Below are positions 63,640-64,000 of a DNA stretch of 64,000 nucleotides, piece by piece. The stretch's first letter is position 1. Each line of letters begins with the position of its first letter. A program made the position numbers and the translations under genes. The stretch is from Kurthia massiliensis (GTDB taxonomy: Bacteria; Bacillota; Bacilli; Bacillales_A; Planococcaceae). The notes under the pieces were generated by a model. The model was not told the DNA's origin. It worked only from the letters and a program-made list of their open reading frames with translations, and did no database searches. Location of the stretch: the NCBI RefSeq assembly GCF_000285555.1, contig NZ_HE610996.1, positions 749,724 through 813,723 of the forward strand. Reading direction: 5' to 3'.

Positions 63640-63661
63640 CATCGGCTACATTCTTTTTTTA
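63633..63661 (+). terminator. Terminator of HD-domain gene
   Basis: Stem tgtagc / gctaca, 4-base loop, eight T. Confidence 0.8.
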
Positions 63662-63687
63662 TACTTTTTTGACTATAGCGTTCTCCC

Positions 63688-63716
63688 TTGCACAAATATA
63701 TCAGATGCAGTATAGT
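63688..63716 (+). promoter_or_regulatory. 6S RNA promoter
   Basis: TTGCAC, 17-base spacer, TATAGT: a near-consensus housekeeping promoter just upstream of the 6S RNA. Confidence 0.75.
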
Positions 63717-63722
63717 ATTAAT

Positions 63723-63914
63723 ACAAGCTGCATTGCTCGTAATAATATTAAGTTTTAACCTTTGAGCTGTAATAGGGAGTTTTAGATTAAGAGTCGACTG
63801 GCAGGCCTTACTTTAATGTAAGGACATACAAGAACCTCTTTGCGAACACCCACTTTGAGAAGTGGTGGTTTAAAACTTTCAATATAATGACTTACGGCAA
63901 AGGCGGCTTTTGAA
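63723..63914 (+). ncRNA. ssrS: 6S RNA
   Basis: About 190 nt with the 6S layout: a closing stem between the 5' end (aagctgc) and the 3' end (gcggctt), a long interrupted helix and a large central bubble containing cctttgagctgtaatagggag, followed by the cgactggcaggcc arm. The segment parallels CCUGAGCC... of other 6S RNAs. 6S RNA binds the sigma-A holoenzyme by mimicking an open promoter. No protein frame fits the region. Ends estimated from the promoter and the closing stem. Confidence 0.75.
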
Positions 63915-63941
63915 TTGTCTATTATACACTTTATATAGAAA

Positions 63942-63972
63942 CATCGTATACGTTTTGTATACGGTGTTTTTT
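63942..63972 (+). terminator. Terminator downstream of 6S RNA
   Basis: Stem catcgtatac / gtatacggtg, loop gtttt region, six T. About 30 bases beyond the mature 6S end, suggesting a processed precursor. Confidence 0.7.
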
Positions 63973-64000
63973 AATCGTATTTTTTATTTTTGAGCAAACA

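Overview
The window is about 40% G+C chromosomal DNA from a low-GC Gram-positive of the order Bacillales. Gene content (Spx-family regulator, lia cell-envelope stress operon, PdaC-type deacetylase, LPXTG surface protein, HelD, YfmM-type ABC-F, S-box riboswitch, Firmicutes 6S RNA) fits the Planococcaceae/Caryophanaceae, for example a Kurthia-like organism. No sporulation gene, phage, insertion sequence, CRISPR array or tRNA/rRNA gene is visible. The genus is an inference.

Layout. 1-7.2 kb: 3' part of a YfmM-type ABC-F gene, a YitT-family membrane protein, an Spx-like regulator with an altered redox motif followed by a MarR regulator, an ECF sigma factor, a CorC/HlyC-type protein and an M20 dipeptidase. 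7.2-16.8 kb: nitroreductase, MMPL exporter with divergent TetR regulator, DUF2804 protein, HelD, small membrane protein, tandem GNAT, acyltransferase-3. 16.8-26.7 kb: an inverted-repeat element, YnfA protein, a heterodimeric ABC exporter, an 890-bp gap, a PAS-degenerate GGDEF-EAL protein, a PdaC-like deacetylase and an aldehyde dehydrogenase. 26.8-34 kb: AIM24-family protein, membrane diguanylate cyclase, a hypothetical gene with a D-2-hydroxyacid dehydrogenase, and class I ribonucleotide reductase under NrdR boxes.

34.6-36 kb is a decaying locus: two PepSY genes, each with its signal peptide out of frame with the mature part, share a near-identical upstream element, next to a remnant in which a response-regulator N-terminus is joined to what looks like a PepSY C-terminus. 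36.1-40.5 kb: undecaprenyl-pyrophosphate phosphatase and a lia operon (LiaI-like, LiaH, LiaF, LiaS, LiaR) without liaG. 40.7-42.8 kb: an XRE-TPR regulator of the RNPP type, an unannotated 50-residue hydrophobic peptide gene and a small HTH protein. 42.8-46.4 kb: short homoserine dehydrogenase, O-acetylhomoserine sulfhydrylase with SAM-I riboswitch, NfrA-type oxidoreductase. 46.5-52.9 kb: Cna_B/LPXTG surface protein, a large membrane protein of unknown function, a YhhN-like protein, peptidase T.

53-55.4 kb is a metal-homeostasis block. A Fur box overlaps the promoter of a candidate ~170-nt small RNA on the minus strand with CU-rich loops, beside a FhuF-like siderophore-iron reductase gene. It is followed by mntH with a palindromic MntR box. 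55.4-59.7 kb: a peptide-scavenging cluster (dipeptide epimerase, GNAT, divergent regulator, M20 amidohydrolase). 59.8-64 kb: XRE regulator divergent from a MecA/PbpC-type penicillin-binding protein, a membrane protein, an HD-domain nucleotidase and 6S RNA.

The most interesting observations are the Fur-controlled sRNA candidate, the PepSY/response-regulator decay scar, the small peptide gene beside the RNPP-type regulator, and the Spx-like protein lacking the second cysteine of its redox switch.
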